64,000 bases of DNA from Rhizobium sp. ARZ01 (GTDB lineage Bacteria > Pseudomonadota > Alphaproteobacteria > Rhizobiales > Rhizobiaceae), in contig NZ_JACVAE010000001.1 of assembly GCF_014851675.1 (NCBI RefSeq), forward strand, positions 186,001-250,000, given 5' to 3'. Both the position numbers and the translations under genes were made by a program. The notes beneath the pieces are model-generated. The model had not been told where the DNA came from. It ran no database searches and worked only from the letters and a program-made list of their open reading frames with translations. The number at the start of each line of letters is the position of its first letter. The first letter of the stretch is position 1. Positions 1 to 8,277 of this stretch are shown piece by piece.

Positions 1-700
1 CGAAGCTGCCGAAGATCGTGCGAAGAACGTCGACGCCACGATCGTCGTAGCTGACCTTGCCCTGTTTGCCGCCGGGCCCGACAACGATCACCTTTGCACC
101 GATGTCGGCGCGCTCGTAGAGGTGCTCGACATCCTTGTTCATCATGCGGATGCAGCCGGACGACATGTTGAGGCCGATCGACCAGGGCTCGTTGGTGCCG
201 TGGATACGGAACGACGTGTCGCCGCCGGACTTGCTGTAGAGATAGAGCGCGCGTGCGCCGAGCGGGTTGTTGATGCCGCCTTCCTGATAGGCGGGCAGGA
301 TCCGGCCCTTCTTGCGCTCGCGGGCGACCATTTCCGGCGGCGGCGTCCAGCCCGGCCATTCCGCCTTGCGACCGACCTTGACGACGCCCGACCAGCCAAA
401 TCCCTCGCGGCCGACGCCGATGCCGTAGCGGATTGCGCGGTTCTTGCTCTCGACGAGATAGAGGTACTTGTTGTTGGTATCGACGATGATCGTGCCCGGA
501 CGCTCGTCCGTGGTCAGGCGCACCATGCGGCGGTGGTATTTCGGTGCGACCTGCTTCGACTGCGCGACGCGAATGATGTCGCTGGATGCAGCGTCAGACG
601 ATCCGGTCTGGCCTGCGGTGAAAGCATTCGCGGATGCAGCCGGCAGAAGTGTTGCAAGCGCAACGCCTCCGGCCAGCAGCACATGCACGAGTCTCGTCAT
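1..700 (-). CDS. L,D-transpeptidase (YkuD family), 3' end outside window
   Basis: This is a periplasmic peptidoglycan L,D-transpeptidase read on the minus strand. The gene starts at 700 and runs off the window edge after 233 residues. Residues 1-26 form a Sec signal peptide ending in an Ala-rich cleavage region. The YkuD domain spans about residues 68-208 and carries the catalytic pattern His167 in HGTN followed by Cys183 in SSGCIRM. A GAGG ribosome site lies about 8 bases upstream of the ATG. The family makes 3-3 crosslinks or attaches proteins to peptidoglycan, an activity prominent in Rhizobiales; which of these applies here cannot be told. The next gene (926-1663) is a paralogue in the same orientation. 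The residues after about 210 extend past the catalytic domain. Confidence 0.93.
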   Translation of the reverse strand, partial: MTRLVHVLLAGGVALATLLPAASANAFTAGQTGSSDAASSDIIRVAQSKQVAPKYHRRMVRLTTDERPGTIIVDTNNKYLYLVESKNRAIRYGIGVGREGFGWSGVVKVGRKAEWPGWTPPPEMVARERKKGRILPAYQEGGINNPLGARALYLYSKSGGDTSFRIHGTNEPWSIGLNMSSGCIRMMNKDVEHLYERADIGAKVIVVGPGGKQGKVSYDDRGVDVLRTIFGSF

Positions 701-732
701 TTCGTTTTCCTCTTGGCCTCAAATTTGCGCGG

Positions 733-761
733 AGGCTAACGAAGTTTTAACGCTTTTCAAG
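733..761 (-). promoter_or_regulatory. Candidate promoter of the first L,D-transpeptidase
   Basis: On the minus strand CTTGAA (761-756) is followed after 17 bases by TAGCCT (738-733), resembling the rhizobial housekeeping pattern CTTGAC-N17-CTATAT. The predicted start of transcription lies about 25 bases before the ATG at 700. The -10 match is only partial. Confidence 0.35.
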
Positions 762-841
762 CGGAGCGGCCGCGCAATAGGGATTTGTGGAGGCAGTGTA
801 GCACCAGTAACGCCGCATGTGTTGCGCGCGGCACACAGAGG

Positions 842-865
842 AACGGCGGCATGATTGCCGCCGTT
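842..865 (-). terminator. Hairpin downstream of the second L,D-transpeptidase
   Basis: A perfect 9-bp inverted repeat (AACGGCGGC, 6-base loop, GCCGCCGTT) lies 60 bases beyond the stop codon of the minus-strand gene at 926-1663. There is no good U-tract, so termination is inferred from position and stem strength only. Confidence 0.45.
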
Positions 866-925
866 GTCGATGCTTCAACCATTGATGTTGGCGAATCGCC
901 AAGGTGTCGTCTTCGGCACCTTTGC

Positions 926-1663
926 TTAGATAACGATCACCTTGGTGCCGACGCCGACACGTTCATAGAGATCGACCACGTCCTCGTTGCGCATGCGGAT
1001 GCAGCCAGAGGAGACACCGTAGCCTATCGTCCAGGGGGCATTGGTGCCGTGGATCCGGTAGAGCGTCGAACCAAGATACATGGCACGCGAGCCGAGCGGG
1101 TTGGCAGGTCCACCTTCCATGAAGTCCGGCAGGTAGTGGCCCTTGGCGGCCTCGCGCGCAATCATCTCCTTCGGCGGTGTCCAGCTCGGCCATTCCTTCT
1201 TGGCTGTCACCTTGTGCGTGCCGGCCCATTCAAAGCCGGGCTTGCCGACGCCGACACCGTACCGCCGGGCCTCGCCGCCATCGAGAACCAGGTAGAGGAA
1301 GCGATTGTTGGTGTCGATGACGATCGTGCCGGCCTTGTGGGGGCTTTCGTAGTCGACGATCTGCGGCAGGTACATCGGATCGATCTGGGGCCTTGCCGGC
1401 TGTGCGCCGCCTACCGCGGCCAGTTGCACGCCGGCCGCGTTCGGTTGACGCACGATGCGCTTCTGCTGCACCTTTTGCCGGGTGACGATCCTGCGGGTTG
1501 ATACGGCCGGCTGGACGCCCCGGCCGGTCAGCTGCATGACCCAGGGTGCGGTGAGGTCAGGGCTGACGACGACCGGCGGACGGGTTGCGTACCGGTCGCT
1601 TGCCTCGGCAGCGGGGACGGCGCAAAGAAGGCTTGCGGCAAGCAGAAGGGACTTTTTCAACAT
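926..1663 (-). CDS. L,D-transpeptidase (YkuD family)
   Basis: This 245-residue secreted enzyme is predicted to crosslink or decorate peptidoglycan in the periplasm. I start it at 1663, where the signal peptide begins (MLKKSLLLAAS, cleavage near residue 21), rather than at 1750, because the extra 29 residues before the hydrophobic stretch look like leader. The YkuD domain occupies about residues 111-245, with His205 in HGTN and Cys221 in SSGCIRM. A basic, Gln/Arg-rich linker (about 55-100) separates signal and catalytic domain. It is closely similar to the neighbouring gene at 1-700 over the catalytic domain, including the shared TIxxDTNNxxLYLV entry strand, so the two look like a tandem duplication. 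The domain ends almost at the C-terminus. Confidence 0.93.
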   Translation of the reverse strand: MLKKSLLLAASLLCAVPAAEASDRYATRPPVVVSPDLTAPWVMQLTGRGVQPAVSTRRIVTRQKVQQKRIVRQPNAAGVQLAAVGGAQPARPQIDPMYLPQIVDYESPHKAGTIVIDTNNRFLYLVLDGGEARRYGVGVGKPGFEWAGTHKVTAKKEWPSWTPPKEMIAREAAKGHYLPDFMEGGPANPLGSRAMYLGSTLYRIHGTNAPWTIGYGVSSGCIRMRNEDVVDLYERVGVGTKVIVI

Positions 1664-1915
1664 CGGGCGTACTCTCAACCTTTCGCCGGACATGATCGTG
1701 CCGCTACCCCGGATGGGCGGCGGATGTCGTGCGTAAATGGGCGCTGTCATGGCGCATCGACCGCGATGGTCGCACCGTGCGGGAAGCGAAAGGTAAATTC
1801 CCGTTCATTAAAAGCCGCTGGAACGATGAAAGCTCCGGGTAGGGTTATTGCGGCCTTTCCAAATCTGGTTGATGGATGGTAAATCGGAACAAAGCAGAAA
1901 CGAATGGAGCAGTTT

Positions 1916-2566
1916 ATGACCGCAAAGGGAATCAACGTCGGGGACGACGGACGCGAACGCTGTAGCTGGACCGGCAACCTGGAAGACTATCGCCGCTATC
2001 ATGATGCGGAATGGGGACGTCCCGTCACCGATGACATCCGTCTGTTCGAGAAGATCTGCCTCGAAGGTTTCCAGTCTGGCTTGTCCTGGCTGACGATCCT
2101 GCGCAAGCGCGAAAATTTCCGTGCCGCCTTCGCCGGCTTCGACTTCGACAAGGTAGCGGAGTTCGACGACGAGGATATCGCCCGTTGCCTTGCCGATACC
2201 GGCATCGTGCGTCACCGCGGCAAGATCGTCTCGACCATCAACAACGCCCGCCGGGCACAGGAGATGCGCGCTGAGTTCGGCTCGCTGGCCGGCTATTTCT
2301 GGAGCCACGAGCCCCAGGCCGGCGAACGGCCGGCTGTCATGGACTATGAGACATTGATCGCCAATCCCAGCACGCCGACCTCCAGCCGCATCTCGAAGGA
2401 TCTGAAGAAACGCGGCTGGACATTTGTCGGCCCGACCACCGTCTATGCCTTCATGCAGGCGATGGGGCTAGTCAACGATCATGTCCACGGCTGTTTCTGC
2501 CAGCCGGAGGTCGAGCGTCTCAGACGGGAGATGAAGCGGCCGTTCGCGGCTGTTCCCGTGTCCTGA
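1916..2566 (+). CDS. tag: DNA-3-methyladenine glycosylase I
   Basis: This enzyme excises 3-methyladenine from alkylated DNA as the first step of base excision repair. The 216-residue product has the family signature RCSW near residue 15, YHDAEWG near residue 28, and the C-terminal HVHGCFC region; the Cys and His residues in these places match the structural zinc ligands of E. coli Tag. I prefer the ATG at 1916 over the in-frame ATG at 1904, since GGAG (1906-1909) is spaced 6 bases from it and would overlap the earlier start. It stands alone between divergent and convergent neighbours and is followed by a hairpin with a T-run. Length is close to the usual 190-220 residues. Confidence 0.95.
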   Translation: MTAKGINVGDDGRERCSWTGNLEDYRRYHDAEWGRPVTDDIRLFEKICLEGFQSGLSWLTILRKRENFRAAFAGFDFDKVAEFDDEDIARCLADTGIVRHRGKIVSTINNARRAQEMRAEFGSLAGYFWSHEPQAGERPAVMDYETLIANPSTPTSSRISKDLKKRGWTFVGPTTVYAFMQAMGLVNDHVHGCFCQPEVERLRREMKRPFAAVPVS

Positions 2567-2627
2567 AGCAAGGCGACGCTACCCATAGGGCGACGCGGTT
2601 TTGGAACCTTGCGTGAAAATATCCAGG

Positions 2628-2663
2628 ATGCGGCCGGGCCAGTTGCGGCCGCGTGTATTTTTT
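2628..2663 (+). terminator. Rho-independent terminator after tag
   Basis: An 8-bp GC-rich stem (ATGCGGCC pairing with GGCCGCGT, one G-T wobble) with an 11-base loop is followed after a few bases by TATTTTTTG. Confidence 0.6.
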
Positions 2664-2752
2664 GACGAATCATGTATCGTCATGGTTGCGGGGCGATCAG
2701 TTCACGGATTCAACGGGGAAGTTTCTGCGTTAATTTAGCCAACGGGGACGAA

Positions 2753-2965
2753 ATGACGCAAAACGGGGCAGACATCGAAATTTGGGCCTGCAACAAGGCC
2801 CAGGAAATCGTTTTGCGCGAGGGGTTTGACCTCATCCGCTCGGCGAGGACCGGTAACAGCATTGAAATTCGACAGCACAGCATGACGCTGGCCAAGGCAA
2901 TTGCGGCTTCGCTGGTTGAGGCTTCGGCAGCAACCGCTGAGCAATTCACGCCTGCCGGTGAGTAA
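2753..2965 (+). CDS. Small hypothetical protein (70 aa)
   Basis: I do not recognise this 70-residue protein. The start at 2753 follows a GGGGA purine stretch; an upstream in-frame ATG at 2672 would add residues that look non-coding. The sequence is soluble-looking, with an N-terminal acidic part and a central Arg-rich segment (residues 25-45) followed by an Ala-rich helix (46-62), and no membrane segment. It is followed by two consecutive hairpins with T-runs, and its codon use matches neighbouring genes, which supports expression as a single-gene unit. No function is proposed. Confidence 0.5.
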   Translation: MTQNGADIEIWACNKAQEIVLREGFDLIRSARTGNSIEIRQHSMTLAKAIAASLVEASAATAEQFTPAGE

Positions 2966-2994
2966 CTGTATTCAACGAAATGCCAAAGCAAGGC

Positions 2995-3082
2995 CGCCGC
3001 ACTAGCGGCGCTTTCAAAGACGCCAGCATCTTAAATCGAATGCGAACGAACCCGGCGATGGTCTCGCCGGGTTCGTCGTTTT
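2995..3082. terminator. Tandem hairpins, bidirectional terminator region
   Basis: Two stems sit between converging genes. The first is CGCCGC-ACTA-GCGGCG at 2995-3010 followed by CTTT. The second is a perfect 13-bp stem at 3046-3076 (ACGAACCCGGCGA with its complement, 5-base loop) followed by CGTTTT. The second probably ends transcription from both the small gene and the DUF305 gene. Confidence 0.8.
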
Positions 3083-3084
3083 GG

Positions 3085-3471
3085 TTACTTGGCGTTCTTT
3101 TCCAGCCAGGCTTTCATCATTTCGATTTCACCTTCCTGGGCCTTGATCACCTCTTCGGCGAGCTTGCGCATCGCCGGATCCTTGCCGTGCTCGAGCTCGA
3201 TCTTGGCCATGTCGATCGCGCCCTGGTGGTGGGCGATCATGCCGCGGGCGAAGTCGACGTCGGCATTGCCGCTGAACTCGATGTCCATTCCGGCATGCAT
3301 CTTGGCGTTGGCTTCCGCGAAGGCTTGGCTCGAGGGTCCCTGGTCGCCCTTCGTTTCGGCCATTTGGATGGTGGAATGATCCATCGGCTGATGGGAGGAA
3401 TCCTGCGCAAAAGCGGGCAGGGCGAGAAGAAGCGCGAGGGCGACGCCCGGCGCGAAGGTCTTGATGTTCAT
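3085..3471 (-). CDS. DUF305 periplasmic protein, probably metal (copper) related
   Basis: A 128-residue exported protein: an N-terminal signal peptide (about 1-23, ending ALPAFAQ) is followed by a helical DUF305 domain containing the hallmark MIAHHQGAIDMA near residue 80. DUF305 proteins such as CopM are His/Met-rich periplasmic proteins often linked to copper handling, and this one has Met, His and Glu repeatedly placed in its helices (HxPMDH near the N-terminus, MxAGMD, MIAHHQ). The start at 3471 has AGGA at better spacing than the ATG at 3477. It lies 60 bases downstream of a His/Cys-containing secreted protein in the same direction, probably one operon. The copper role is inferred from family and neighbour. 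Confidence 0.85.
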   Translation of the reverse strand: MNIKTFAPGVALALLLALPAFAQDSSHQPMDHSTIQMAETKGDQGPSSQAFAEANAKMHAGMDIEFSGNADVDFARGMIAHHQGAIDMAKIELEHGKDPAMRKLAEEVIKAQEGEIEMMKAWLEKNAK

Positions 3472-3536
3472 TGTCATGTCCTATCTGAAATTGGTCTGCG
3501 GAGCAGCGCTCCGCGTGCTTTAGGTTTTCAGCAGGC

Positions 3537-3851
3537 TCAGTTTCGGGGAGGTGGTTCCAGAGGCAGGACATATCCGCCAAGCAGCGTGTTGCTGATTGCG
3601 GCGGGGTGGACGGACGGAGCCGGTGGCGGCGCGATCCTGTCTGCCTCGGCCACAACGGCGAAACAGGCTGAGCACAGCAGCGGGTGGACCGCTTGATGCT
3701 TCTGGTTGCCGTGATCCTGGTGCTTGCCCCCGGACAGATGGCCTGCGTGTTCGTTGGCCACCGTGGCCGCGTGCAGCGACGCAGCCATCGCGGGCGTCCA
3801 GCCGGCGAGGAGGGCGGCGACAAAGGCCAGGATCACGAACAGTCTTCTCAT
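3537..3851 (-). CDS. Small secreted His-rich protein with CSAC motif (DUF2946-like)
   Basis: This 104-residue protein has a clear signal peptide (residues 1-24, ending PAMA), a histidine-rich stretch (about 33-56, many His and Gln), then LLCSACF near residue 60 and a Pro-rich tail. The His cluster plus CxxC suggests binding of a transition metal, and the layout resembles DUF2946-type proteins found beside copper genes. I begin it at 3851 (MRRLF) because the upstream in-frame residues lack any signal character. It is the upstream gene of a likely two-gene unit with the DUF305 protein and is transcribed divergently from hisS. Confidence 0.7.
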   Translation of the reverse strand: MRRLFVILAFVAALLAGWTPAMAASLHAATVANEHAGHLSGGKHQDHGNQKHQAVHPLLCSACFAVVAEADRIAPPPAPSVHPAAISNTLLGGYVLPLEPPPRN

Positions 3852-3976
3852 GCCGCTGATGTAGGGAAACAATCTGGAGGTGAAAAGTCCCGATCGGCTA
3901 TTTTCTTCTTCATCGGATTCGCGTGCTCTGCCGGAGGCCTGAATGATCGGCCGGTGCATCGTCAGCCGCCGCCGCC

Positions 3977-4005
3977 CTTGCCGCACCCCGCCCAATCCGC
4001 TAGGG
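3977..4005 (+). promoter_or_regulatory. Candidate promoter of hisSZG
   Basis: CTTGCC (3977-3982), a 17-base spacer, and CTAGGG (4000-4005) resemble the rhizobial CTTGAC-N17-CTATAT consensus. The predicted transcript would begin about 33 bases before the hisS start. Confidence 0.45.
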
Positions 4006-4044
4006 AAGCCACCAAAAGCGATATCAGCATTCTGGGCGTCCACG

Positions 4045-5565
4045 ATGAGCGAAAAGCAGAAAAAACCGCAGAAACTGAAGGCCCGCCTGCCGCGCGGCTT
4101 TGTCGATCGTTCCGCCGCCGATATTCGCGCCGTGGGCGAGATGACGGCGAAGATCCGCGAAGTCTATGAGCGCTACGGTTTTGACCCGGTTGAGACGCCG
4201 CTGTTCGAGTATACGGATGCGCTCGGCAAGTTCCTGCCCGACAGCGATCGCCCGAACGAAGGCGTGTTCTCGCTGCAGGACGACGACGACCAGTGGATGT
4301 CGTTGCGCTACGACCTCACGGCGCCGCTCGCCCGCCACGTGGCCGAGAACTTCAACGAGATCCAGCTTCCCTACCGCACCTATCGCGCCGGCTACGTCTT
4401 CCGCAACGAGAAGCCCGGCCCGGGTCGCTTCCGCCAGTTCATGCAGTTCGATGCCGACACGGTCGGCACCGCCGGCGTTCAGGCCGATGCCGAGATGTGC
4501 ATGATGATGGCCGACACGATGGAGGCGCTTGGTATCGCGCGCGGCGACTACGTGATCCGCGTCAACAACCGCAAGGTGCTCGACGGCGTGCTGGAGGCGA
4601 TCGGCCTCGGCGGTGACGACAAGGCCAATGCGCGCCTTAATGTGCTGCGCGCCATCGACAAGCTCGACAAGTTCGGCCCCGAGGGCGTGCGCCTGCTCTT
4701 GGGCGAAGGCCGCAAGGACGAGAGCGGCGACTTCACCAAGGGTGCCGGGCTCGGCGCCGAACAGATCGAGAAGGTTCTCTTTTTCGTCGGTATCAAGGAC
4801 TATGCCGAGAGCGCGGAGCATCTCGCCGAAATCGTCGCCGGCACTGCCAGGGGACCGGAAGGTGTGGATGAACTGAACCAGATCGGCCATCTGGTATCGT
4901 CGGCCGGCTACGAGTCTGATCGGATCAAGATCGATCCCTCGGTCGTGCGCGGTCTCGAATACTACACCGGCCCCGTCTTCGAGGCCGAGTTGCAGTTCGC
5001 CGTGACCAACGAGAAGGGCGAGAAGGTCGTCTTCGGCTCGGTCGGCGGCGGTGGTCGCTATGACGGGCTCGTCTCGCGCTTCATGGGCCAGCCGGTTCCG
5101 GCGACGGGCTTTTCCATCGGCGTCTCCCGCCTGATGACGGCGCTGAAGAACCTCGGCAAGCTTGGCGAGGACGAGGTGGTGGCACCCGTGCTCGTGACCG
5201 TCATGGACGGCGATATCGAGAGCATGGGCCGCTATCAGCGCTTCACCCAGGCGCTGCGTGCTGCCGGCATTCGCGCGGAGATGTACCAGGGCAACTGGAA
5301 GAAGTTCGGCAACCAGTTGAAATATGCCGACCGCCGCGGCTGCCCGATCGCCATCATCCAGGGCGGCGACGAGCGCGCGCTCGGCGTCGTGCAGATCAAG
5401 GACCTGATCGAGGGCAAGCGACTTGCCGGCGACATCGAGGACAACGTCACCTGGCGCGAGGCGCGCGTGGCGCAGGTCGTGGTATCGGAAGAAGACATGA
5501 TCCAGCGTGTTCGTGAGATCCTGGCCCATCAGGCCGATGACCGGGCGCGAGCCACCAAAGGCTGA
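4045..5565 (+). CDS. hisS: Histidyl-tRNA synthetase
   Basis: HisRS charges tRNA-His in the cytoplasm. The 506-residue protein begins at 4045 (MSEKQKK), 79 residues or so longer than the typical 420-residue bacterial enzyme. Class II features are visible: [11 protein letters not shown] near residue 90, the motif 2 loop [15 protein letters not shown] near 130-145, the histidine-specific [12 protein letters not shown] near 305, and a C-terminal anticodon-binding domain from about 395 (VLVTVMD onward). The motif 2 region reads more like the eukaryote-type enzymes than E. coli HisRS. It heads an operon with hisZ (13 bases on) and hisG, a standard rhizobial arrangement that links tRNA charging and histidine synthesis. 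Confidence 0.97.
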   Translation: MSEKQKKPQKLKARLPRGFVDRSAADIRAVGEMTAKIREVYERYGFDPVETPLFEYTDALGKFLPDSDRPNEGVFSLQDDDDQWMSLRYDLTAPLARHVAENFNEIQLPYRTYRAGYVFRNEKPGPGRFRQFMQFDADTVGTAGVQADAEMCMMMADTMEALGIARGDYVIRVNNRKVLDGVLEAIGLGGDDKANARLNVLRAIDKLDKFGPEGVRLLLGEGRKDESGDFTKGAGLGAEQIEKVLFFVGIKDYAESAEHLAEIVAGTARGPEGVDELNQIGHLVSSAGYESDRIKIDPSVVRGLEYYTGPVFEAELQFAVTNEKGEKVVFGSVGGGGRYDGLVSRFMGQPVPATGFSIGVSRLMTALKNLGKLGEDEVVAPVLVTVMDGDIESMGRYQRFTQALRAAGIRAEMYQGNWKKFGNQLKYADRRGCPIAIIQGGDERALGVVQIKDLIEGKRLAGDIEDNVTWREARVAQVVVSEEDMIQRVREILAHQADDRARATKG

Positions 5566-5578
5566 GGGAAGGCGCACC

Positions 5579-6718
5579 ATGCCGCTGATCAATCTCCCCG
5601 CCTTCGTCCCCGAACTGCTCGCCGAATTCGCAAGCCTTGACACGGAACGTGTCGACACGCCGGTGATCCAGCCGGCCGAGCCGTTCCTCGACATGGCCGG
5701 CGAGGACCTGCGTCGGCGCATCTTCATGACCGAGAGCGAGACCGGCCAGAGCCTTTGCCTGCGTCCCGAGTTCACCATTCCCGTCTGCCTGCGCCACATC
5801 GAAACCGCGACCGGGACGCCCAGGCGCTATGCCTATCTCGGCGAGGTCTTCCGCCAGCGGCGCGAGGGCGCCAACGAGTTCTATCAGGCGGGCATCGAGG
5901 ACCTGGGCGAGGGCGATGTCGCCCGCGCCGATGCGCGCGCCGTTCATGATGCGCTGTTGGTGCTCGGCAACCGGCTGCCCGGACGAACCCTCAAGGTGGT
6001 TCTGGGCGACCAGAGTGTTTTTGAAGCGGTCGTCGCTGCATGCGGGCTGCACTCGGGGTGGCAGAAGCGGCTGATCCACGCCTTTGGCAATCAGGATCGG
6101 TTGCGCAAGCTCTTGTCGGAACTGTCGGAGCCCGTCGCGAAGGGGGTATTCGGCCCGGAGGTGGAACGTCTGGCAAGCCTCGGCCTGCTCGAGGAGGAGG
6201 CGACGCTCGCCCGCCACATCGACGAGACGATGCAGGCGACAGGCTACTCGACCAACGCCAGCCGCAGCCCGGTCGACATTGCGCGGCGACTTCGCGAGAA
6301 GATGACGCTGGCCAGCACGCGCCTCGATGCCGGCACGCTCGATACCTTGCGTGCATTTCTTGCAATCGAAACGCCATTCGCTGATGCACCAAAGGCCCTC
6401 AACGATTTCGCCCGTACGGCCGGCCTTGCCATAGACGAGGCGCTGTCGCGTTTTGAAGCCCGTGCGAAGGCGCTTGTCGATGCGGGCGTCGACCCGGCGT
6501 CGATCACCTATCGCAGCGCTTTCGGCCGGCCGCTCGACTACTACACAGGGCTTGTCTTCGAGATCACCGCCAACGACAATCCCGCGGTACTGGCCGGCGG
6601 GGGCCGTTTCGACCGGCTGATGACGCTGCTTGGTGCGACGACGCGTATCCCGGCCGTGGGCTTTTCGCTTTGGCTCGACCGCATCGAACAGGCGATTTCG
6701 GAAGGCGTATCCGCATGA
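5579..6718 (+). CDS. hisZ: ATP phosphoribosyltransferase regulatory subunit HisZ
   Basis: HisZ is a catalytically dead HisRS-like protein that forms the regulatory part of the short-form ATP phosphoribosyltransferase, the first enzyme of histidine synthesis. The 379-residue product retains the class II core ([14 protein letters not shown] near residue 60, a degenerate [14 protein letters not shown] near 315, GGGRFDRLM near 340) but lacks the C-terminal anticodon domain of HisRS. The start at 5579 follows GAGGGAAGG. Its stop overlaps the hisG start by four bases (ATGA), which suggests translational coupling of the two subunits. Confidence 0.95.
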   Translation: MPLINLPAFVPELLAEFASLDTERVDTPVIQPAEPFLDMAGEDLRRRIFMTESETGQSLCLRPEFTIPVCLRHIETATGTPRRYAYLGEVFRQRREGANEFYQAGIEDLGEGDVARADARAVHDALLVLGNRLPGRTLKVVLGDQSVFEAVVAACGLHSGWQKRLIHAFGNQDRLRKLLSELSEPVAKGVFGPEVERLASLGLLEEEATLARHIDETMQATGYSTNASRSPVDIARRLREKMTLASTRLDAGTLDTLRAFLAIETPFADAPKALNDFARTAGLAIDEALSRFEARAKALVDAGVDPASITYRSAFGRPLDYYTGLVFEITANDNPAVLAGGGRFDRLMTLLGATTRIPAVGFSLWLDRIEQAISEGVSA

Positions 6719-7410
6719 CCATCACCATTGCGCTTCCTTCCAAGGGCCGCATGAAGGAGGACGCCTCGGAGATCTTTTCCAGGGCAGGCTTCACGATTAC
6801 CTCCGTCGGCAACGACCGCTCCTATCGCGGGCGCGTTGAGGGCCGCGACGACATCGAGATCGCCTTCCTCTCGGCCTCGGAGATTTCCCGCGAGATCGGC
6901 AACGGCTCGGTCGATTTCGGCGTCACCGGCGAGGATCTGGTGCGCGAGGGGTTGGCTGAGGCCGACGCCCGCGTCGAGTTCTGCGCCCGCCTCGGTTTCG
7001 GTCATGCCGATGTCGTCGTCGCCGTGCCGGAAATCTGGCTCGATGTCGACACCATGGCCGATCTCGGCGACGTGGCCGCCGATTTCCGCGCCCGCCATGG
7101 CCGGCGCCTGACGATCGCAACAAAATACTGGCGGCTGACGCAGCAGTTCTTTTCCGGCAACCACGGCATCCAGCTCTATCGCATCGTCGAGAGCCTTGGC
7201 GCCACTGAAGGCGCGCCAGCCTCCGGCTCGGCCGACATCATCGTCGACATCACCTCGACCGGCTCGACGCTCACAGCCAACCACCTGAAAATTCTGTCCG
7301 ATGGCGTGATCCTGAGGTCCGAGGCTTGCCTTGTGCGGGCCCGCCGGGAGAGCCACGCGGGTGATCCGGTAGTCGAAGAGATTATCCAGGCGGTGCGCAA
7401 GGTTCTTTGA
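6715..7410 (+). CDS. hisG: ATP phosphoribosyltransferase catalytic subunit, short form
   Basis: HisG condenses ATP with PRPP to begin histidine biosynthesis. At 231 residues it is the short form, which has no C-terminal regulatory domain and depends on HisZ. Recognisable parts are [11 protein letters not shown] at residue 6, a substrate-binding stretch [13 protein letters not shown] near 66, and the PRPP-loop region [13 protein letters not shown] near 173-185. The ATG at 6715 overlaps the hisZ stop. Feedback by histidine would act through the HisZ-HisG complex. Confidence 0.96.
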   Translation: MTITIALPSKGRMKEDASEIFSRAGFTITSVGNDRSYRGRVEGRDDIEIAFLSASEISREIGNGSVDFGVTGEDLVREGLAEADARVEFCARLGFGHADVVVAVPEIWLDVDTMADLGDVAADFRARHGRRLTIATKYWRLTQQFFSGNHGIQLYRIVESLGATEGAPASGSADIIVDITSTGSTLTANHLKILSDGVILRSEACLVRARRESHAGDPVVEEIIQAVRKVL

Positions 7411-7475
7411 TCGGGGGACTGGCCCGGGCGGAAACGGCATCCTATGTAGGGGCTCCATCGAACGAGGAGTTGTCC

Positions 7476-8183
7476 GTGGTCGACCTTACTGCTTTTCCTA
7501 TCACCAAGAAGTGGCCTGCAAAAAACCCCGACATCATCCAGCTCTATTCGTTGCCGACGCCGAACGGCGTGAAGGTTTCGATCGCGCTGGAGGAGCTTGG
7601 CCTTGCTTACGAAGCGCATCGCGTCGATTTCGGCGCCAACGAACAGAAGTCTCCAGAGTTCGAGTCCCTTAATCCCAACGGCCGCATCCCTGCGCTGATC
7701 GATCCGAACGGCCCCGACGGAAAACCGATCGGTCTCTTCGAATCCGGTGCGATCCTCTACTATCTTGCCGAAAAGACGGGCAAGCTGATCCCCGCCTATG
7801 CCGCAGGCCGCTACGAGACGCTGTGCTGGGTCATGTTCCAGATGGGCGGGGTCGGGCCGATGTTCGGCCAGTTCGGCCATTTCTACAAATACGCCGCCGA
7901 GAAGGTCGCCAACAATTCCTACCCCGTAGAGCGCTACCGCGACGAGGCCAAGCGGTTGCTCGGCGTCATGGAAGGCCGGCTGAAGAGCCAGCAGTGGATT
8001 ATGGGCGACACCTATACGATCGCCGATATCGCGCTCTTTCCATGGGTCCGCGGCGCAGACGTGTTCTACGGCGGCCGGAACGTGATCGGCTACGACGATT
8101 TCCCCGCCGTCATGGCCTGGCTGGAGCGCTGCCTTGCCCGCCCGGCCTCTGATCGGGGCATCGACGTTCCCGTCAAGGAGTGA
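7476..8183 (+). CDS. Glutathione S-transferase family protein (YghU/YfcG-like)
   Basis: A 235-residue cytosolic thiol-transferase. The thioredoxin-fold N-terminal domain contains YSLPTPNGVKVSIALEE (about residues 23-39), LNPNGRIPALID and the glutathione-binding FESGAILYYLAEKTG (about 87-101); the C-terminal helical domain follows with YTIADIALFPWVRG near 190. The TPNG-VK pattern without an N-terminal Cys is typical of YghU/YfcG enzymes, which use two glutathiones and act as disulfide-bond oxidoreductases. I choose the GTG at 7476 since AGGAG lies 6 bases before it; the in-frame ATG at 7407 overlaps hisG and has no ribosome site. The exact substrate is unknown. Confidence 0.88.
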   Translation: MVDLTAFPITKKWPAKNPDIIQLYSLPTPNGVKVSIALEELGLAYEAHRVDFGANEQKSPEFESLNPNGRIPALIDPNGPDGKPIGLFESGAILYYLAEKTGKLIPAYAAGRYETLCWVMFQMGGVGPMFGQFGHFYKYAAEKVANNSYPVERYRDEAKRLLGVMEGRLKSQQWIMGDTYTIADIALFPWVRGADVFYGGRNVIGYDDFPAVMAWLERCLARPASDRGIDVPVKE

Positions 8184-8215
8184 CGCAAAGGCGCGACCGG
8201 GCGGCGCGCCAGCGC

Positions 8216-8245
8216 GTTGACGTCGCCCGCCACTGCGCGCTACCT
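8216..8245 (+). promoter_or_regulatory. Weak candidate promoter for the flavoprotein gene
   Basis: GTTGAC at 8216-8221 and CTACCT at 8240-8245 are separated by 18 bases, an imperfect match to CTTGAC-N17-CTATAT, and would start a transcript about 27 bases before the GTG start codon at 8278. Confidence 0.3.
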
Positions 8246-8277
8246 CTGACGAAACGCAAGGACGCAGGATCAGCATC

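Noticed and set aside
3855..3885. GGAAAC/GGAGGT sequence upstream of the copper-type pair considered as a CueR promoter.
   Set aside because: The two arms do not form the inverted repeat or the 19-base promoter spacing expected of CueR sites.
4024..5799. 591-residue open frame on the minus strand opposite hisS.
   Set aside because: It lies fully antisense to a recognised gene, has no start signals or family motifs, and is explained by the high-GC codon bias of hisS leaving few stops on the opposite strand.
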